From: Cellvibrionales bacterium
GTDB lineage: Bacteria; Pseudomonadota; Gammaproteobacteria; Pseudomonadales; UBA7434
Reading direction: 5' to 3'
Length of the DNA: 15,262 bases
Assembly (NCBI GenBank): GCA_018668095.1
Contig: JABIQF010000005.1
Span: 1 to 15,262, forward strand
In this document: piece after piece, positions 13,064-15,262 of the stretch
Layout of the letters: every line of letters begins with the position of its first letter
How positions within the stretch are numbered: position 1 is the first letter of the stretch
Made by a program: the position numbers and the translations under genes
The notes under the pieces: generated by a model
What the model was told of the DNA's origin: nothing
Databases searched by the model: none
Seen by the model: the letters and a program-made list of their open reading frames with translations, nothing else

Positions 13064-14437
13064 GTGAACGCCGCCCACTATCCAAACACATCGCTAACAC
13101 TTGCAGCACTCACGCTTAACCTGCGTCGACTCTGCTGGATACGTGCCATTGTTTTACTTTTTATGTCGGTGGCTACACTCTACGGCTATATCTACTTAGG
13201 CATTCAAAGCCAACTATTATCAGTGGGTATCGTCATTGCCATTCAAGGCTTTATAACCGCCCTCACCTATTTAAGGTTGAGATCTAATAGAGTGGTGAGC
13301 GAAGCCGAATTCTCGACACAGCTGATTATTGATGTCCTGTTTATTTTTGCGTTGGCATATTTTACTGGCGGCGCAACGAATCCCTTTATTTCTTATTTTC
13401 TGGTGCCGCTGAGTATTGCCGCCGCCACACTCCCTAAGCGATATGCAGCCGCCATTGCTGGATTATCGGTTAGCGCCTATTCAGTATTATTATTTATATA
13501 TCAACCTTTAGACTTTTTCTCTCACACTACAGCGTCATCTACGGCGATGGATCATAGCCAGCATTTATCACATGCTGCAAATAACAGTATAGAAATTACA
13601 ACCATACTTAACCCACATTATTTAGGTATGTGGTTTAACTTTTTAGTGAGTGCCGTATTAATTGCATGGTTTGTATCACGTATGGCAGAAGCATTGCGCG
13701 CACAAGAAAACGCCATTAACCAACAGCGCGAACAGCAATTGTATGATGAGCAAATTCTTTCTATTGCTACATTAGCCGCAGGCACCGCCCACGAACTTGG
13801 CACTCCCATTAACAGCCTAAGTTTGCTGGTTGAAGAGATGGCCAGTGACGCAGGGCAAAGTCAACATCAGCAAGAAGATTTAGCCTTAATGAAATCGCAA
13901 ATTCTTCAATGTCGCAGCAGTTTAAAAAAATTAGTTCATACCGCGCAGCAAACGCAACCAGGAGAAAAATCTTCAATTCATGTTACTGCCTTAGTGAATG
14001 CTTGCATAGAAAACTGGCATCCGCTTAGACCTGAAGTAACGGTTAACAACTTATTTATAAACCGTAATATTCATGCGGTTATCCATTGCGATGAATCGTT
14101 ATCGCAGGCATTAACTAACTTACTCAACAATGCGGCTAATGCCAGTCCAGATTTTGTTGCGATCGATATTCAACAGTATGACGATCTCATTCATATTATT
14201 GTTTCGAACAAAGGTGAAAGCATACCTGATAATATTTTACGGCAGTTCAACCGCCAACCTTTGCATGAGCGTCGCGACAAAAGCAGTACAGGCTTAGGCT
14301 TTGGTTTATTTTTATCGAATGCCAGTATTCATCGACACGGTGGTTTACTTTTATTGCGTAATCTTGAACAAGGTGGTGCCGAAGCCATCATACAGCTACC
14401 GTTAATAACTGCCGAGCAAGAGGCGCTTAATGACTAG
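13064..14437 (+). CDS. regB: RegB/PrrB-like redox-sensing membrane histidine kinase
   Basis: RegB-type kinases sense respiratory redox state through the quinone pool and a reactive cysteine and phosphorylate RegA. Six hydrophobic segments occupy about residues 23-205. The segment GGATNPF (102-108) is the RegB quinone-associated heptapeptide. The H-box ATLAAGTAHELGTPINSL (235-252) carries H243, and C283 in LQCRSSL corresponds in position to the redox-active cysteine of RegB. The N-box is LTNLLNNAANAS (350-361) and the G2 box is STGLGFGLFLS (408-418). The G1 box reads SNKGESIP (381-388), with Asn replacing the usual Asp of DxGxG. An extended periplasmic loop (about 150-187) holds DHSQHLSH. The start is GTG with a weak upstream site; no ATG gives a comparable N-terminus. 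The gene overlaps the regulator by 8 nt. Length (457) is typical. Confidence is high for the family, less for exact orthology (RoxS, PrrB and ActS are equivalents). Confidence 0.92.
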   Translation: MNAAHYPNTSLTLAALTLNLRRLCWIRAIVLLFMSVATLYGYIYLGIQSQLLSVGIVIAIQGFITALTYLRLRSNRVVSEAEFSTQLIIDVLFIFALAYFTGGATNPFISYFLVPLSIAAATLPKRYAAAIAGLSVSAYSVLLFIYQPLDFFSHTTASSTAMDHSQHLSHAANNSIEITTILNPHYLGMWFNFLVSAVLIAWFVSRMAEALRAQENAINQQREQQLYDEQILSIATLAAGTAHELGTPINSLSLLVEEMASDAGQSQHQQEDLALMKSQILQCRSSLKKLVHTAQQTQPGEKSSIHVTALVNACIENWHPLRPEVTVNNLFINRNIHAVIHCDESLSQALTNLLNNAANASPDFVAIDIQQYDDLIHIIVSNKGESIPDNILRQFNRQPLHERRDKSSTGLGFGLFLSNASIHRHGGLLLLRNLEQGGAEAIIQLPLITAEQEALND

Positions 14438-14981
14438 CTCAAACACTCAGCAACATTTTTTATTGGTCGATGACGATGATGTGTTCTGTTCTATTTTGTC
14501 GCGCGCACTTGAGCGTCGAGAGATCACGACATCGACCGCAAACAGTCCTCAACAAGCGATTGAATTAATACATCAGATGGGGAATATTTTTAGTCATGCT
14601 GTGATTGATTTAAATATGGGTAAAGAGTCGGGGCTGTCGTTAATTCCTCAGTTATTAAATTTAGATGCTCAATTAAAAATTGTTGTTTTAACGGGTTATT
14701 CAAGCATTGCGACGACGGTTGAAGCCATAAAACGTGGGGCGAGTAATTATCTTTGTAAGCCGGCTAGTGTGGATGAAATATTGGCTGCGTTTAATGAGAA
14801 TAATGTTAGTGAACAGAAGTTGGTAAGTAGTAAGCCGTTATCTGTGGATAGGTTGGAGTGGGAGTATATTCAAAAGACTTTAGCAGAGCATGATGGGAAT
14901 GTTTCGGCGACCGCTCGGGCGTTGGGGATGCATCGAAGGACGTTGCAGAGGAAGCTTCAGAAGAAGCCAGTTCAGGAATGA
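14430..14981 (+). CDS. regA: RegA/PrrA-like Fis-type response regulator
   Basis: This is the partner regulator of the overlapping kinase. The receiver domain (about 9-125) has acidic-pocket D14-D16, phospho-acceptor D60 in VIDLNMG, T88 in VLTGYSS and K110 in LCKP. The C-terminal Fis-type helix-turn-helix reads WEYIQKTLAEHDGNVSATAR through ALGMHRRTLQRKL (144-176), the hallmark of RegA/PrrA/ActR, and the 183-residue length equals that family. In other bacteria the regulator controls respiration, carbon and nitrogen fixation and hydrogenase genes in response to redox. The ATG overlaps the kinase stop by 8 nt, with AGAGG 6 nt upstream, so the two are translationally coupled. The last 120 bp are noticeably richer in G than the neighbouring genes on the sense strand. 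No senC/sco1 gene is adjacent here, unlike in classical loci. Confidence 0.94.
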   Translation: MTSSNTQQHFLLVDDDDVFCSILSRALERREITTSTANSPQQAIELIHQMGNIFSHAVIDLNMGKESGLSLIPQLLNLDAQLKIVVLTGYSSIATTVEAIKRGASNYLCKPASVDEILAAFNENNVSEQKLVSSKPLSVDRLEWEYIQKTLAEHDGNVSATARALGMHRRTLQRKLQKKPVQE

Positions 14982-15262
14982 TTTGGAGCTTATTTTTTTA
15001 GTTAGAGTAATTAAACTGACTGGATTCGAGTTTTTGCTTTCTTTAAAGTTTTAAATTCAAGAGCGTCGGGGGTGGCCCGACATGCCAGTCACTTTTTTCA
15101 ACAGCAAAAAAAGTAACCAAAAATGCCGCAAACTAGCGAAGTTTGATCTCGAGATAACCTATTCGCTTTGAGATGGTTTTATCCTGTACACCTTGGCAGC
15201 GCCTACGAGAACTGTTTTCACTCGATATAGTTGTTCGTCAATATCTAAACTCGCCTCCAGCC
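14982..15262. other. Noncoding right end with a hairpin-rich probable dispersed repeat
   Basis: No complete gene is present. Three hairpins follow one another: GTCGGG/CCCGAC (15065-15070, 15076-15081); GTCACTTTTTT/AAAAAAGTAAC with one mismatch (15088-15098, 15107-15117); and CAAACT/AGTTTG (15129-15134, 15140-15145). The T- and A-rich middle hairpin next to a GC-rich one could terminate transcription from either side. The text, especially the GTCAC-T6 to A7-GTAAC block, resembles intergenic sequence that I recall repeated across gammaproteobacterial genomes. A 33-codon minus-strand frame is open from 15260 to a stop at 15159-15161 and reads beyond the window edge; it may be the tail of a gene or part of the repeat. 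Confidence 0.5.

Overview
The window reads as chromosomal DNA from a gammaproteobacterium, probably marine or aquatic. The evidence is a peptide chain release factor 3 of proteobacterial type, a proton-dependent oligopeptide (POT) transporter with canonical motifs, an E. coli-like diacylglycerol kinase, a Fur-type operator and a RegB/RegA (PrrB/PrrA) redox two-component pair. Base composition is moderately AT-rich and fairly even. No rRNA, tRNA, CRISPR array, transposase or integrase was seen.

Layout, left to right. (1) prfC on the minus strand (87-1673). (2) A two-gene minus-strand operon (1808-3584) encoding an AbiE-type (type IV) toxin-antitoxin/abortive-infection module. Its promoter is flanked by two near-identical palindromes of the form ACGGC-N7-GCCGT whose centres lie 74 bp apart, a layout that fits AbiEi autorepression. 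(3) A secreted serine hydrolase of the class C beta-lactamase / family VIII esterase fold (3955-5202, minus). Noncoding DNA lies on both sides; its upstream side carries a good sigma70-like promoter, a weak Fur-like site, a 16-bp tandem repeat and a possible 22-residue membrane peptide. (4) A plus-strand group: POT transporter (5967-7529), DgkA (7605-8000) and an unrecognised four-helix membrane protein (8274-8810). The last is preceded by a 23-bp-period repeat and a TATAAT so close to the start codon that its mRNA may be nearly leaderless. (5) A minus-strand fbpABC ferric-iron ABC transporter (8866-12749) in the order fbpA-fbpB-fbpC, with a Fur box upstream of fbpA. (6) Divergently, a RegB-like membrane histidine kinase (13064-14437) overlapping a RegA-like Fis-type response regulator (14430-14981). 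(7) A noncoding right end rich in small hairpins that looks like a dispersed intergenic repeat.

Functional reading. The iron uptake operon and the redox-sensing pair share one 314-bp intergenic region, so iron status (Fur) and respiratory redox state (RegBA) may meet there. The AbiE pair is the only recognisable defence or accessory system, and it lies between housekeeping-type genes without visible mobility genes. I do not see a clearly novel multi-gene system. The best leads are the twin AbiE operators, the 23-bp repeat with possible leaderless gene, the unusual features of the RegB-like kinase, the 22-codon ORF, a c-di-GMP-riboswitch-like fragment, and the right-end repeat.
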